64,000 nucleotides of DNA, taken from Symbiodinium natans (taxonomy: Eukaryota > Sar > Dinophyceae > Suessiales > Symbiodiniaceae). The translations under genes were made by a program, and so were the position numbers. The notes under the pieces are model-generated. The model saw only the letters and a program-made list of their open reading frames with translations. It was not told the DNA's origin and ran no database searches. Positions 33,101 through 44,356 of this stretch are shown piece by piece (within the stretch, counting starts at the first letter, position 1; every line of letters starts with the position of its first letter). The stretch is from contig CAJNDS010001446.1 in assembly GCA_905221605.1 (NCBI GenBank), positions 138,501-202,500 of the forward strand, written 5' to 3'.

Positions 33101-36100
33101 TTCATGAGGCAGGAATTAGCTTTAGCGGAAACGCTGCGGATGACAGATTTTTCTCTCAAACAAAGACTCCCGACTCATCATGCATGATGAAGATGTTCAC
33201 GCTTGTGCTCCAAAGTCGCTTTGGCAGCATGCTGCATGTGATAGTTCTCAACGAAGTTCGCTTTCTTCACAGCATAACACAGGAATCCTCACATTGCTGC
33301 AGACTCCGCTCCTTCACAGAGATGCCTGGAAACTAAGAGTAGGGCATAGTAGGGCCAATCCCCACGGCAGTCCGTTGCGCAGTGAGGCCATGATCTGCGA
33401 CTTGAGATCCGTTGCCTCGGGTACCACATCAATACCGCTGCAACACACCTGCGAGCTGGCCCTCGCTGGACTTCTTAGAGAGACATGCGTAGGCTCCATA
33501 GTCTCTTGCGTGCAGGCAGTGTAGGCACGTTGCATGTTTTTCCACACTTTGCCGTGTAGGACTGGAGCAAAGTGGTGAAGAAGCCGCTTTGCCAGCCTGT
33601 GCTTGCCAGTACAATTCCAAGGATGCCCCATTGTAGCAGGCAAGAGCCATATGAGAACGATTTTTGGAAGTCTAATTTTGCATTCCGACGTATTCCGACG
33701 CGCAGCTTTCGTAGGATCCTGCCCATGGACTTGCCGGAGCCACCGAAGTGGAGGCTTGACTCGATCGGAAAGGGATCGGAAACCCGGCCCTGATCTTGAA
33801 ATACTCCTTTCGCAGTCGAGCCATCAGAATCAGATACAGCCCTCAGCCACAAGGCCCCAAGGCCCGAATGGCCACCAATGCTGTACGCGTAGAGTGTCCA
33901 GGGGTTCAACCAGTCGGGGTTGACCTGTGGTCTTTTTTTGATCCCTAGCATCATGCATTCCTTACAGGTGCCCAAAAAGGCCCACATCTTGGGTCAACCA
34001 CCAATACGAAAACTTGAGCCGTAACCGCAAGTCCAAGATTTTCCTTTCAGGTCCCCTGGGCGGCAGAGAGGTTGGCGGATGCGTCGCGACCACTCTACGA
34101 GCGCTACCAGGGCATGCCCTTTGCGCTCCAAAGGTGTTCAGGTTTTTGCGGGGTTTGCGGGGGTTTTGGAGCTTTTTGGGCTTTGGTGGCTTTTGGGGCT
34201 TTGGGTGGGGAGTGTTGGGTTCTGGGATTTGGGGTCTATGGCTTTGGGATGCTTTGGGTTTGGGGTGCTGTTGGTTCTAGGTTTTAGGGTCCAGGGCTTT
34301 GAGACGCCTCGTATGAGCTACAATCATTTCTCGCGCGCTCTCCCGTTGTGGTGTTTCTGTACTGGTCGATATTAGGGCATTGTCCAAAATAGGGGATACC
34401 CCGAATTTGCACCCGACGTGTGATCATCCTTATTCGTAACCTGTCAAAGGGGACTTCATTCATATTCTGGCAAAGCCAAATGTATGTGCTAGGTGTCTTC
34501 ACAAAGTAGAGCTCAGGATGGGAACATTATAAAAACACAGCTAGTCACAATGATATGAATAGCTATGTTATAATTTCAGATTAGTTTCAGCATCAGGAGA
34601 GCTCGAAGATCTAGCAAGATCCAGCCATGTGCCCTCTGAGGTTCACCTTGCGAAATGTAGGCGGCCCTGCTGCCACAGAGGCTTTGGCGAAGATGCTGCT
34701 TGGAGAAAGACTCAACAACGTTCAAAGACTCACCCTCTGCAACACCAGGTAAAGGTCGACTTTCTGACCTGGGGGTGCTTCCATCCAAAGCCCACTCTGC
34801 TCAGCTGCTTTTCACACAATCGTGGACATGCGTATGCGTGTGCATGGCCCAGGCTTTTGCAAGATTCCTCCAGCGCAGTGCTTCGCCATGAGGCGACGTT
34901 ATTCTGCAAGCAGTTTGCAAAGGCACGAATGAGCGGAACATAGAAGAGTGCACAATGCTCAAGTGTAAGCATAGCAGCATACCTATGGGCAGCCCATCGT
35001 GATGGCTCTCCAGGTCGCATTTGTCCTAGGACAGATGGCGGATGATGCAGCAACTCAGGTGCAGACCTCAGGAAAGCTAAAGTACCAAGTGCCCGCTTCG
35101 AAGCCAGTTTCGCAGCGGCACTCTTAAACCACCTGAAAGCCCTGCTGTTCAGTGCGTTGATTGCAGCATGTGCGGCTCCCGAGGCACTTCTGGAGGCTGG
35201 GATCAGAGGGCAGCACTCCGCTCTGACGTGTGCACCACTGCGTGCACATGATGTTCTCCTGCATGTCGCGGTTACTGTGCATCTGCCGGCGAGAGGCGCT
35301 GGCGCGGGCGGAGGAGCATGGGATGGTCCGCCATGAGGCTGCAGTCTGCATGGCGTTCTGCGCAGGGGGCCCAAAAGCTTGAAGCTCCCCCACAGGCCCA
35401 AAGAATGTGGTTCGATCCGAGCAGAAGATTAAAGAGCATTGTTGAAGGGAGCGTCTCCACATCTCTGCATCGGCTCAGTCTGGAATTCCAATGAGAAAGA
35501 GCCTTTGTTAATCGCACCAATTCCGCTCAACTTGTGGGTGCGCGTGGAGCTTCTGGGTCCGGTTGAAGGGAGTCGGAAACGTGGTAAGTGGTAAGCCGCC
35601 AATACGGAAAACGAGGAGAAGGCGGGTATAAGGTCCGTTTTCAGAGCGAGTGAAGCGGCATCCTGATACTGTTCAAAGAGGAAGAGCCCCACATCCACAT
35701 TCGGGCTGCAGTAAGCAGATTCGAAGCGCTGTCGGCGACTCCAGTGCAAAAAAGGCAAAGCTGCTGAAGTTGTCGAACCATGGATCGAGGAATGGAACTG
35801 GTGGCTGCGAATGGACAAATTGAGATAACTGATGTTTTCTGGCCACAGCGGCTTAGAAACACGCTCCACCACACTGCGTCCACGGCCTGCCCGCCCGCCT
35901 CCCATTGAACAGAAAAAGGTGCACTTTGGGGGTCATCCCCAAACTCAGGCTCCAAGGCAATAATACCAACCGAGACAATTGCCAGCCGTGTTAGAAGTTT
36001 GGATGCTACGGGCGACTACGTGGTGCTACTGATACTCTTACTTGCTAGAGCTTGGTTGGGTCGAAGTTGTGATGCGCCATATCGTAGAATTTCTGGAGGC

Positions 36101-36143
36101 TGCCATCGCCTTGGGGAACATCGGCACAGAACATGCAGAAAAG
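30141..36143 (+). CDS. DOHH: Deoxyhypusine hydroxylase, many tiny exons
   Basis: DOHH is a HEAT-repeat di-iron enzyme that hydroxylates deoxyhypusine on eIF5A. All four His-Glu iron-bin​ding pairs can be read: LLRHE (exon 30372-30413), VRHE (split between 30657-30678 and 32340 onward), VLRHE (34864-34892) and MVRHE (35297-35338). Other exons: 30141-30188 (ALFFVRQVAPAEEGAE), 30487-30555 (AAYVLGQLGVP...), 34051-34115 (RPLYERYQGM), 34641-34702 (FTLRNVGGPAATEALAKM), 35014-35058 (VAFVLGQMADDAATQ) and 36099-36143 (AAIALGNIGTEHAEK). Phases agree at most of these joins. Exons are 22-69 bases where both ends are clear; donors include GT, GC and probably GA (30556, 34703). The first exon(s) and the C-terminal end were not found. 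The gene lies wholly inside the gap of the TBC gene. Confidence 0.7.
30844..30927 (+). repeat. G-rich tract with quadruplex potential
   Basis: Many runs of three to nine G on the + strand inside the DOHH intron that starts at 30679. Composition only; folding is inferred. Confidence 0.5.
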
Positions 36144-36419
36144 GCCCTTGGCCGGAAACTCAGTTTGCAACTATGTACTTGGCGGATAAGAGCCGTGAGA
36201 CAAACAATTCCAATATCATCCCTGTAAGAAACCAAAACCCTCAGGTCCCCGTTAGGGTTGAAGTGAAGAGTGGAGAGGGGTGCGGTGTACTGAAGAACAG
36301 AGAGGCGTCTCGAGCATGGGGCAAGGAGTCTCGAGCATGAGGCACACTCGCCGAAGCCTTTTGGGAGCTCAGTGGGAGCTCGTAGGGCTTCGAGACAAGA
36401 GATCAAGTGGACGCAAGCC

Positions 36420-39048
36420 ATGGATTTTCAGGGTCAGGGCCTGGAGGGCCTGTTAGGAGCTTTGGGGGGTGCTGCTGGAGGTGCTGGAGGCTTGGAGGCA
36501 ATATGGGAGAATCCCATGGTTACCAGCATCGCCTTCCACCCCAGCAAGGTGGAGCCACAGTTTCTGGACGCCAGTGGCCCCAAACGAGATGGCACCTTCG
36601 AGATGTCGGACGGCATCAAGATCAGCTACAGGCTATACGTCCCAGATGATGTAAAAGCTGTACGAACTGTTATATACTTCTTTCACGGAAATGCCGAAGT
36701 CTGCACCGCCTTGGACGACGTCGCGGAGATGTTTCACTCCAACGGCGCCGCGGTCTTGTCCGTGGACTATCGAGGCTTTGCCTGGGGGACGGGGCAGCCG
36801 AGCCTGAAGAAGCTCTGCCCGGATGCGGAGCAGTGCTTTCTTCAGAGTGAAGCCTTGTTGCAGGCGGCCGGCATCCAAGGGAAGCGGATCATGTTCGGCC
36901 GCTCGATCGGGGCGACCTGTGCCGTGCACCTGGCAGCCAAGCAAGCCCGTTTGGTGCATGGTCTCATCGTGGACTCAGGCCTGATGTCGATCAAGCAGCT
37001 TCCGACTGTCAGTATGTTGGCGCCAATGGTCTTCCAAGGCCAAACTGAGAAATTTGCGATGCTTCCGGAGCCTTTTGATACGCTGGGAAAGCTTCCTTCC
37101 ATTGGGTGCCCCGTTCTAATCATGCATGGGGACAAGGACGAGATCGTCCCCTACCAGCAGGCCGTGCAGTGCCATGAGAAGCTGGGCACGGCGAGTAAGA
37201 AGCTCCAATGCTGGACAGGCGCGTTCGCTGCAAACCCACAACAACACCCTGCGAGGCTTGTGAGGCACTTTTGAGGTACTTGTGAGATACTTGCTTCGGC
37301 GGTGAACGAAGCATCTTGCAGCAAACGTACGTTCGAGATCGTTCGAGCACAATTTAGCTTGGCAAGTCACGTCTTGCATGAGCTGCTTGCCACTGTATCA
37401 GGTGCGGGACACAACGACTGTTGGGCTTTATATCTCGAGCCCTGGAAGAATGAAGTGAAGTCATTGCTGGAGCAGGACCTTTCACGTGACCTCACACATT
37501 CTTTGGCCACTTTTGGCCACGTCCAGCCGCAAGCCAGCCCAATGCCCCGCACGGCAAAGCAATCTCCGCGGCAGGCCAGTGCGTTCGAGATCTCCTTCCC
37601 TGCTGGGGCCATGGTCGAGACACACTCGCTGTCGACAGAAACCATGAACGGCATCCAGGCCTTCGGAGAACATTCACGTACTTGAAGTGTAGACAGTGCA
37701 CATTTGTTGTGGGCTCTTTTGTTGGGATTGGGCTCGCACTTAGCATATAGGTCGAGGGATAAAACCGCATGTCATGGCCACTTACGTCGTCAATCGGCAA
37801 GAGTGCTGCAGACATCTGCAGACCAGACAACACACTCCTAAAGTCGTCGCCGCTCTTGCTTGAAAAGAGCGCAGAGACTCCGAACACTGCGAACCGCGGC
37901 TCAACTGCCGCAACAGTCGTATGAGTTGCTTGCACTTGGAGAACAGTTTGCTTTTATTTGGGTTCTGCGGGCGCCCAAGGTCCAGCCATGTCGGCAAGAC
38001 TTCGAGAAATTAGTAAAGTGAGACTGCGAGCTGCCACTGGTATGTCTTGGCAGGGACGAGTGCTCGGGCCTCAAGGAGATCGCTTGCGAGTTGCCCTCAC
38101 GGAGCACGGCGAGAAGGCCCCGGGATGGTGCCTTAGACCCCCTGGAACTTGGGGTTAAGTTAGGATTCTAAGGCCAACCCTGAAATGTCCAAAACTCTTT
38201 GGCCCCTAGACCCCAAACGCCCACCCTCTTGGGCTCCGAATTCAGTACTGCAGGCGCCGGAATCCTACTCTTCAAACCTGACCTTAAGAATCCCTTACAA
38301 ACGCCCCCCCCCCCAAGGCCTCATGCAGCCTTTAAGGCTGTCAAAAACCATCAGGTTCGGGTTGAGGATGGTTGAGGAGTCAGAGGGTTCAGAAGAGGCG
38401 CTGAAGCCTGCCAATCTGAAGCTGGTGGATGCGGAGCCAGAGCTTGGAATTCTGCTTGGAAAGAGGGGGGCCGAAAGGTGACCGTTTGGGGTATTTAGAG
38501 TTTGGGGTTTAAGGTTTCGGTTTTTTTTTGGTTTTAGGGTCTGGTCAGGTTTGGGCTGAGGGCAACAGCCCCAAGCTTGGGGCTTTAGCCCCACGCCCTA
38601 TGCATGAATACACACCACTGGCTTGTAGGACTTAGGAAGTCAGAGTCGGGGCATCGAGCGGCGAGCAATGCCCGACCAAGAATGATGCGGCTTGATGCAG
38701 CTCACCCTGAAGCTTAAATCTTCAGCCTTAAGCCCCACCTCAATCCCGTCACCAGCGAGAATCACCGCTCGGAGTCTGAGGCGTTTTTGATTTTGCCGTC
38801 GGGGCAACGGTCGAGGCCCACTCCCTTTCAGCTCCGACCTTCAACGGCCTGCAGGGCAAGGTGACTGATTTGCACTGCGCCCAGGGGTTGTCCCATGTCC
38901 CCCATCCGTGGTCCAGTGCAGGCACACTAGCCGACAAAAAGCACAATGCTTAGCAAAGGTGCTGGGGGAGCAAGGTGATCGTGTTCGAGTGGAGTTTCCG
39001 GAGCATGGTGTCAAGGCGCTGAAGCCGGCCAACCTCAAGCTGCTCTAA
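36420..39048 (+). CDS. Alpha/beta-hydrolase with tandem C-terminal repeat domains
   Basis: ATG 36420 begins a Gly-rich leader and a serine-hydrolase fold: oxyanion HGNAEV (about 36684), nucleophile elbow GRSIGA (about 36897), acid in HGDKDEIVP (about 37125). The catalytic His lies across an intron: exon 1 ends at 37218, GC-AG intron 37219-37401, then GAGHNDCW. Exon 2 (37402-37658) continues into the first copy of a small module (GAMVETHSLSTETMNGIQ), completed by exon 38054-38116 (GRVLGPQGDRLRVALTEHG) and exon 38398 onward (ALKPANLKLV). A second copy follows: 38781-38860 (GATVEAHSLSAPTFNGLQGK) and 38959-39048 (VLGEQGDRVRVEFPEHG...ALKPANLKLL, TAA). Four introns are clear (three GC-AG, one GT-AG); the donor after exon 4 is unresolved. 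The module resembles KOW/SH3-like beta barrels common in dinoflagellate proteins; substrate unknown. Confidence 0.7.
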
Positions 39049-40756
39049 GCTGGCTCTGCCTTGTAAGTCTAAGTCTCCGGGTCTCCCGCGCGATCTCCTG
39101 AAAAGCGGGAGGCCGCGCTGGGAACTTGGGGACCGATAGGACTCGCATAAGATGTGCTGGTGTTGAAGTCGCCTGCTGCTTCCATCATCAGTAGGCAGGC
39201 TCTGACAGGCTGCAGATGCTGGTGCTGCTTCATGCGCGGTGGCGGAGACAGAGTCTACTCTATGCCCTGCAAAGCCCAGGCACAGGCTCTGAACACGGTG
39301 CCTCTGCAGGATAGATTCCAATAGACTGACAGACCAGAACAGAGAAGGCGGGCCTTCCGGAACATGGGCGCGATGCTTTCTCGTTGTACTGTAGCCTGGC
39401 CAGAGCTCTGTGCAAGTGCGAACTCGAAGCGTGTTGCATGTCGTAAGCGTGTTGATGCTGCCGAGGCCGGTACCTCACCGACCCCGATGTTTTGGTCTCC
39501 CAGAGTTGCGAGGCAAGCGCATGTGAACAGATGACATCCCCCTCCCTCAGTGTTCGGCATCCTTAAGCGGATTCCGTGACTTCAGAGGTTGCGCTCGCGA
39601 CGATTGCGTACTGGCGGGCCTGGGAGGCCCTCGGTGCGATGAGAGTGTACGGAAGGATGCACATGTACGAGTGTGACTGCACAGAAACAGGAAAAGACAT
39701 TGTGTTCCAGAGATTGTACTTTCACCCTGCAGCATGAAGCATAAACATTCAACAAGAGCCACCGCCATCGCTGCCAATGCACTGAGTTCAGGTTGCGTTC
39801 TTGGTGGTGCACTGCCTTTCTAAGTCACGTTCAAGCTTTCGACATCTGCGCATGCATTACGGTTGGTTGCTGCACTGGTTGCTGCAGATTGCTCCCACAG
39901 ACATGCGCAATCGGTGGGACTTCTCTGGTATAGGTACGGTAAGGAACGCGAAGTGTCGGCCTTTCCTTGCGCCCTAACCCCCCCGAAACCCTAAGCCCCA
40001 AGCCCGAGGCCTTTATATCCTCAGTCCGACGCCCGAAGCCCCTTCTAACCCTAAGCACACGCTGCCACGATGCCTCCAAGACTGGGGGGTGCAAAGGAGC
40101 TGGAGGCCAGGATCGAGACCCAGGAGTGACCAGGGAGTGACCTCTCGCGGGGTTGGGGCTTAGAGTGCGATGTTATAGGGGTTCATAATTGGTTTATAGG
40201 GGTTTATGGGGGTTTATCGGGGTCTACGTATGGGGTGATGGGGGGGGTTTATATGGGTTCATGTGGGGTTAGGGTTCATACACGGGCTGCTGGAATGCCA
40301 TAGCGATTACAAGGAGAACAGGGCTTATGAGAGGGTTGACAGGGTTAGAGCTTAGGCTTCCTCAGCAAGGTGATTGAGCTTCGGGGCTGTTGGGGTCGTC
40401 TTAAAAAGAAGAGGACCTTGTTCTGCTGTGGTCTCGGCGATGTGGGCCTGAAAAGCAGCCCAGAGTGCAGCGGAAAAAGAAGATCTGGCGCCAATTGGTC
40501 TGTTCTTATGGAAGCTGTCATACAGCCGAGTATCTGCTACTTGCCATGTTTTTTCCGTTTTGTGTGTCCGCCTCTTCCTGTGTCTTTTGCGATCATTCTG
40601 TCTTTCAATCCGTGTTTACCTCTCACCTCCCTCTTTTCTCGCTTTATGCTTTTGTATGTCTCTTTGCCAGCTGGCCTGGAGTATTGTGCGCAGATGTGAA
40701 GAGCTTCGGAAGTCATCAGCGCACGCTGCCCGTGACGTACTGCCAATCTCGATCAG
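39049..40756. other. Noncoding sequence within the TBC-gene gap
   Basis: No gene recognised. C-rich CCCTAA-like words at 39968-40060 and a GGGGTTTAT-type minisatellite at 40171-40275. Confidence 0.35.
40171..40275 (+). repeat. GGGGTTTAT-type degenerate minisatellite
   Basis: Repeated G4-5 TTTAT or TTCAT words. It resembles a drifted TTTAGGG telomere-type array. Confidence 0.55.
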
Positions 40757-41478
40757 GCTTACTTGCCGGATCTTGCGGCGACTTTTGATCGCTTCAACAT
40801 CAGTGCCGAGTTCTATGCGACGCAGTGGCCGGGCCAAGGGTTGTAACTGCTCCGGTTTGGGTTTCAGTCCATTTCGGGCTTCACAGAGGGTGAGGTCAAC
40901 TTCTCATGCCTGGCCCTTGTCTGCCGGGCTCCCAAGACCCACATTTGACCTTACAATGCCAGCCAATCGAAACAGAAGGCACCGACGCTGAACCGGAAAT
41001 CGAGGGATGCACAGGAGTTGGCGGACGGCTGTGAACAAACAAAGCCAGCCTGCTCGCAAGATTCGGGTGGAGCGTAGCAGGGAAAGCAATCCGCCTTGTG
41101 GAAACCTCGTGCCAGTCGCTGCGAGAAGCTGCTTCCAGCTTTCGCTTGTTGCCACCCTTCGGGTGAAAAGGCAGCATATTCACTAGTGCCTTCGCGGCAC
41201 ACGTATCTGCGATGTAGACATGCCGTGACATCCTGTGACATTCTCGGAAGGTTCTTGACACTCTTCGCCTACTCACTTCCTTTTCCGCAACTGCTCAGGG
41301 TGGTAACCTCAGTGCCTGCTCGCAGTGACCGTCACCACACAGAGTTTGGATGAGTCTGGCTTGTGACACGAGCACGGGTAACGCTACGAAGATGCAGTCA
41401 GGCATGAGGGCCCGTGTGCGACATGCAGCACAGGTTTGGGATCAGTTCTTGTGCCGTGGAATGAAGCTGGGATCTCGG
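40757..41478 (+). CDS. TBC (Rab-GAP) domain gene, 3' exon block
   Basis: Continues the TBC domain exactly where exon 29035-29098 stops. Exon 40757-40827 reads AYLPDLAATFDRFNISAEFY... and ends in a split Trp codon at a GC donor; exon 41251-41299 restores the Trp in phase (FLTLFAYSLPFPQLLR, GT donor at 41300); exon 41434 onward reads VWDQFLCRGMK. Together these match the family pattern LPxLxxHF...YAxxWFLTxF...FPLPxxxRxWDxFxxEG. The right edge is uncertain (a GT follows 41478). Later exons were not found. The continuity of residues argues that both blocks are one gene or came from one gene. Confidence 0.66.
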
Positions 41479-42079
41479 GTGCGACGTTTGCTGCAGACCA
41501 CGCTCGCAGTTTTCACGAGAGCACGGATGTGCAAGGTTTGCTGGTTCAGAAGCTCCAAGGCGAAGAGATGTGCAGAGATGCGTGACTTGATTGCCATCAG
41601 CTGTGCTGGGCTCAAGGCCTCACGCATAGGAGCCGCCCATAGCCCGCCCCTGAATACGCATGATGCAGACATGCTTGCATCCATCCTGGGCCCAGCTCTC
41701 CGGAAGAAGAGGAAGAAACTGCCGGCAGTGCCAGTATCAACGGCCCTGAAGTTTGGAGCCCTGGTTTTTGGACTGCACGCCGTGGCCTGGGGTCCTAGTC
41801 GGACATTTATTTACCACCCATCGCAAAGGCGTGCCAAGAGGCCGGCCCTGCTAAAGTATGCTTAAGTTTGCGAACGGGGTTTGGGGTGCTTGAGGGTTTA
41901 GCCTGGTGCTTTGGAGTTTCGTGTTGCTTCGGGTCGACCTGATTGCGGAGCTTTCTTGCGGTGCAGGTTGGGGAGAGGGATTCACGGAATGCAAAACTTC
42001 AGACGCTTGGGGCTTGGTGAGGACCTCTTGTCGTGCTCACGCAAGTCTCCTTCACCAGGGCAGCCAGCTGTTGTCTGGA
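41479..42079. other. Intron or intergenic sequence
   Basis: An open + frame runs from 41350 to 41865, but beyond the TBC exon it has no family features. TTTAGG-like words occur near 41880-41910. Confidence 0.3.
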
Positions 42080-44356
42080 AAGAATAAGTGGCTGGGAGGT
42101 GTGCTAGGCCTGGACGACAACATCTACTGCATCCGGTCTTCAATTCACGGACGAAACGAGCCTAAGCAATGACCACTTTTGGTCGGGTCCCAGGGTCATG
42201 TAGGGTCACCAGCGGTCACTAGCGCATGCTCGGCAAAAATCAGGTATACCTTGCAACAAAGATGTGGTCCTACAAATTTCCACAAAAGACGATGAGATAT
42301 CTACGTTCGGAGCCTTCCCAGACACTGGCACATTCAAATGGTCACGGGGTCTGATGGCAGGCAACGGCAACATCTACGGTATTCCAGCCCGAGCAGAGTC
42401 GGTTCTAAAGATTTCACCTGCAACGAAGGAGGTTTGTACGTTCGGCTGCCTGCCCAAGGGCAAGTGGAAATGGCATGGGGCTGTTGTTGCACCAGATGGG
42501 GCCATCTATTGCATTCCAGCTGAAGCAGAAGCGGTTCTGCGAATTGATCCTGAGAGCGACACTGCCGAGCTCATAGGGGACAAAATGCCTGGACGATGGA
42601 AATGGTATGGAGGTCTATTGGGTTCTGACGGCTGCATCTATGGCATGCCCTACCATGCTAACAGCGTGCTGAAGATAAGCCCCGAGACAGGTGCACAACT
42701 TGGGCAAACGCATTCGGCTTGTTTTTTTTCGGCATGTCATTTTTTTGGTGATATCAGGCTTGGTATCCGTGACACGAAGCGATTTGTCGAAGCGTCAGCT
42801 GCCATGCCTCAAGCACATCTATATAAGCATGCTCAAAAAAACGTGGAAATAAAACCATGTGACGCTGTAGAGTATGGAGACTCAGAGGCGTGAGTGAGCA
42901 CAAATGCTGCTATACTTTCTGGAAGCCGGAAGCCTTGCCAGGCAAAGTGACGACAATCGGCAACTTGCCTGATGGCAGCTGGAATTGGCACGGCGGCGTT
43001 GTGGGCGTGGATGGAGCCATATATGGCATCCCTGCTCATGCAGAGTCAGTTCTGAAGGTCGTTCCTGCCACTGGCGAGGTCAAGACCATAGGACCTGCAA
43101 TTGCAAGTTGAATCTTTCTGAGGGTATAGCAATGTAAAGCAGCTTTGTTGAAGATGCCGTGACCGCACCATCAGCAGGCAAATAAGGATGTTGTAGGTAA
43201 ATAAGAGTACGCAGAAAGCACGGGTTTCTCGGCTCAGGAGGCCCGTTTCATGGGAAGTACAAGTGGCTTGGCGCTGTACTCGGCAGCGATGGCTGCATCT
43301 ACGGCATCCCGTACAACGCGCAGACGGTCATGAAGAGAATTGGCTCATTTTTGGCATGCCAGTGCAGCCTTCGGGCTCAATCATGGGTTGTTTGGGCAGT
43401 TTGGGTGAACCTTCTTTGTCACTTTGCTGTAGCTTGCAAGCCCTGTGTGACCCGCTCTCCCAGTCTCGATATAGGGGCGAGCTACCTGTAGTTCAGGGAC
43501 CCTTTGAGGACCTGCAAAATGAATGAAAGAGGGGCTGCGGGCGCTGTGGAGTTGTTTTCGAGGGGAGCCCGGGGCCCCATAGCAATGCGAAGCTTCAGCA
43601 GTATCGACACGCCTTTTTGTGCCGCATGTTGGTGACGTTCTGCATCGTTCTGCCAAAGCACATGTGATGCACGTGAGGATCTCTCCCGGGGTGGAGGACG
43701 TCGAGTTGATCGACGTACCCTTGTCTCAAGATTGGAATCGCACGTGTCAAAGTAATTTGCCGTTGTCTCCGTACTGTTTGTGAGCGTGAATTCAGTTGGT
43801 TTCTCACATATTCTCCCATCAATCCATGATTGAATTTGCATGCTGAGGTGCCACTCAAAGGAAGGAACATGTGGCAGGGTGGCGTGCTTGGGCCGGATGG
43901 AGCTGTGTACTTCATCCCGAGAGTCTTTTCGCTTCATCAAGCGTTGTGTTCTTTATGGTGCAATGAAAGACGAAGCTGCGAAGCTTGAACTCTTTCGCCC
44001 TAAACTCTAAGCCATGCTGAACGAGGATGGGCCCAGCACGTCTTGAGAGTCAAGGATGGTAAGGTGTCCGTCGTCAGCGGCGACCCAATTCCCGGCCGCT
44101 GGTCCAAAAGAGTCCACATTCCACATGATGTCCATTGTGCCTGGCACAATGATGGATGTGCTCGTTCTGTTCACCGAGGTTGGAACAAGTTTCAAGGAGG
44201 CGTGCTGGCTCGCGATGGCTGCATGTACGGAGTTCCGCTTCTTGGTGGCTTAGTGTGTGCCTGCAACTTCTCACCTGCAAGCTGATGTCGCGCAAAATGG
44301 CAGAACCAAGGCAGGATCTAGATGCAGTTCTCAAGATCCAGCCTGATGGGCACTGA
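42080..44356 (+). CDS. Beta-propeller-like repeat protein, multi-exon
   Basis: A repeated unit of about 45 residues: T-x-G-x-L-P-x-G-x-x-KW-x-GG-V-x-DG-x-IYGIP-x-x-A-x-x-VL-x-I-x-P-x-T. Exon 42262-42690 has three full units (e.g. GNIYGIPARAESVLKISPAT, DGAIYCIPAEAEAVLRIDPE, DGCIYGMPYHANSVLKISPE). A GT donor at 42691 joins in phase to about 42939 (GKVTTIGNLPDGSWNWHGG, DGAIYGIPAHAESVLKVVP). Partial units: 42085-42135 (KNKWLGGVLGLDDNIYCI), 43250-43335 (KYKWLGAVLGSDGCIYGIP), 43861-43920 (MWQGGVLGPDGAVYFIP), 44043-44110, 44175-44240 (KFQGGVLARDGCMYGVP) and 44320-44350 (DAVLKIQPDG). Seven or so units suggest a closed propeller. Start, stop and several splice sites are unresolved, and some units may be pseudo-exons. 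No enzymatic role can be named. Confidence 0.58.

Noticed and set aside
34730-36180. Apparent minus-strand gene (open frames at 34730-35401, 35429-35955 and about 36040-36175)
   Set aside because: The plus strand of the same interval reads as in-phase DOHH exons with three of the conserved motifs, so the minus frames are shadows.
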